From positions 1-5,377 of the forward strand of contig JAIRVW010000417.1 in NCBI GenBank assembly GCA_031253705.1: 5,377 bases of DNA. Reading direction: 5' to 3'. Origin of the DNA: Brucellaceae bacterium (lineage in GTDB: Bacteria; Pseudomonadota; Alphaproteobacteria; Rhizobiales; Rhizobiaceae). Numbering within the stretch: position 1 is the first letter of the stretch; each line of letters begins with the position of its first letter. Positions 5,358 to 5,377 of the stretch are shown here, piece by piece. The notes beneath the pieces are model-generated. The model had not been told where the DNA came from and did no database searches. It saw only the letters and a program-made list of their open reading frames with translations. A program made the position numbers and the translations under genes.

Positions 5358-5377
5358 TTATTCGCTCTGTAAATAAA

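Overview
The window looks like a chromosomal housekeeping stretch from an alphaproteobacterium, most likely a Brucellaceae-type member of the Hyphomicrobiales (Ochrobactrum/Pseudochrobactrum-like). Three things suggest this: the UvrA N-terminus reads like the rhizobial/Brucella form, the P1-family peptidase is close in length and layout to DmpA of Ochrobactrum anthropi, and the intergenic region holds an alphaproteobacterial SOS box of the GAAC-N7-GAAC type. The genus is inference only.

Layout. Positions 1-1106 (minus strand) carry the first 368 codons of uvrA, running off the left edge. Its control region lies at about 1107-1335 and has two promoter-like pairs; the distal one has the LexA box inside its spacer. 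From there to 2327 (about 1 kb) there is no convincing protein gene. That stretch holds a nested inverted-repeat structure (1457-1544), a tight hairpin with a trailing T-run (1592-1626), an intrinsic terminator without an obvious gene (1945-1983), and a three-hairpin leader (2176-2299) in front of the next gene. Positions 2328-3443 (plus) encode a complete DmpA-like P1/S58 aminopeptidase. It is followed by three consecutive hairpins with T-runs (3457-3533). Positions 3549-4517 (plus) encode TtcA, the tRNA 2-thiocytidine-32 sulfurtransferase. Fifteen bases later, 4533-5357 (plus) encodes an inositol-monophosphatase-family phosphatase.

Function. uvrA acts in nucleotide excision repair and is probably under LexA control. 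The peptidase looks like a single-gene unit with its own leader and terminator. ttcA and the phosphatase gene form a probable two-gene operon, although no biochemical link between them is evident. No mobile element, CRISPR array, tRNA or rRNA was recognised. The most unusual parts are the gene-poor, structure-rich 1.1-2.3 kb gap where a divergent ssb gene might be expected, and the tandem hairpins packed immediately before ttcA. No new multi-gene system is evident.
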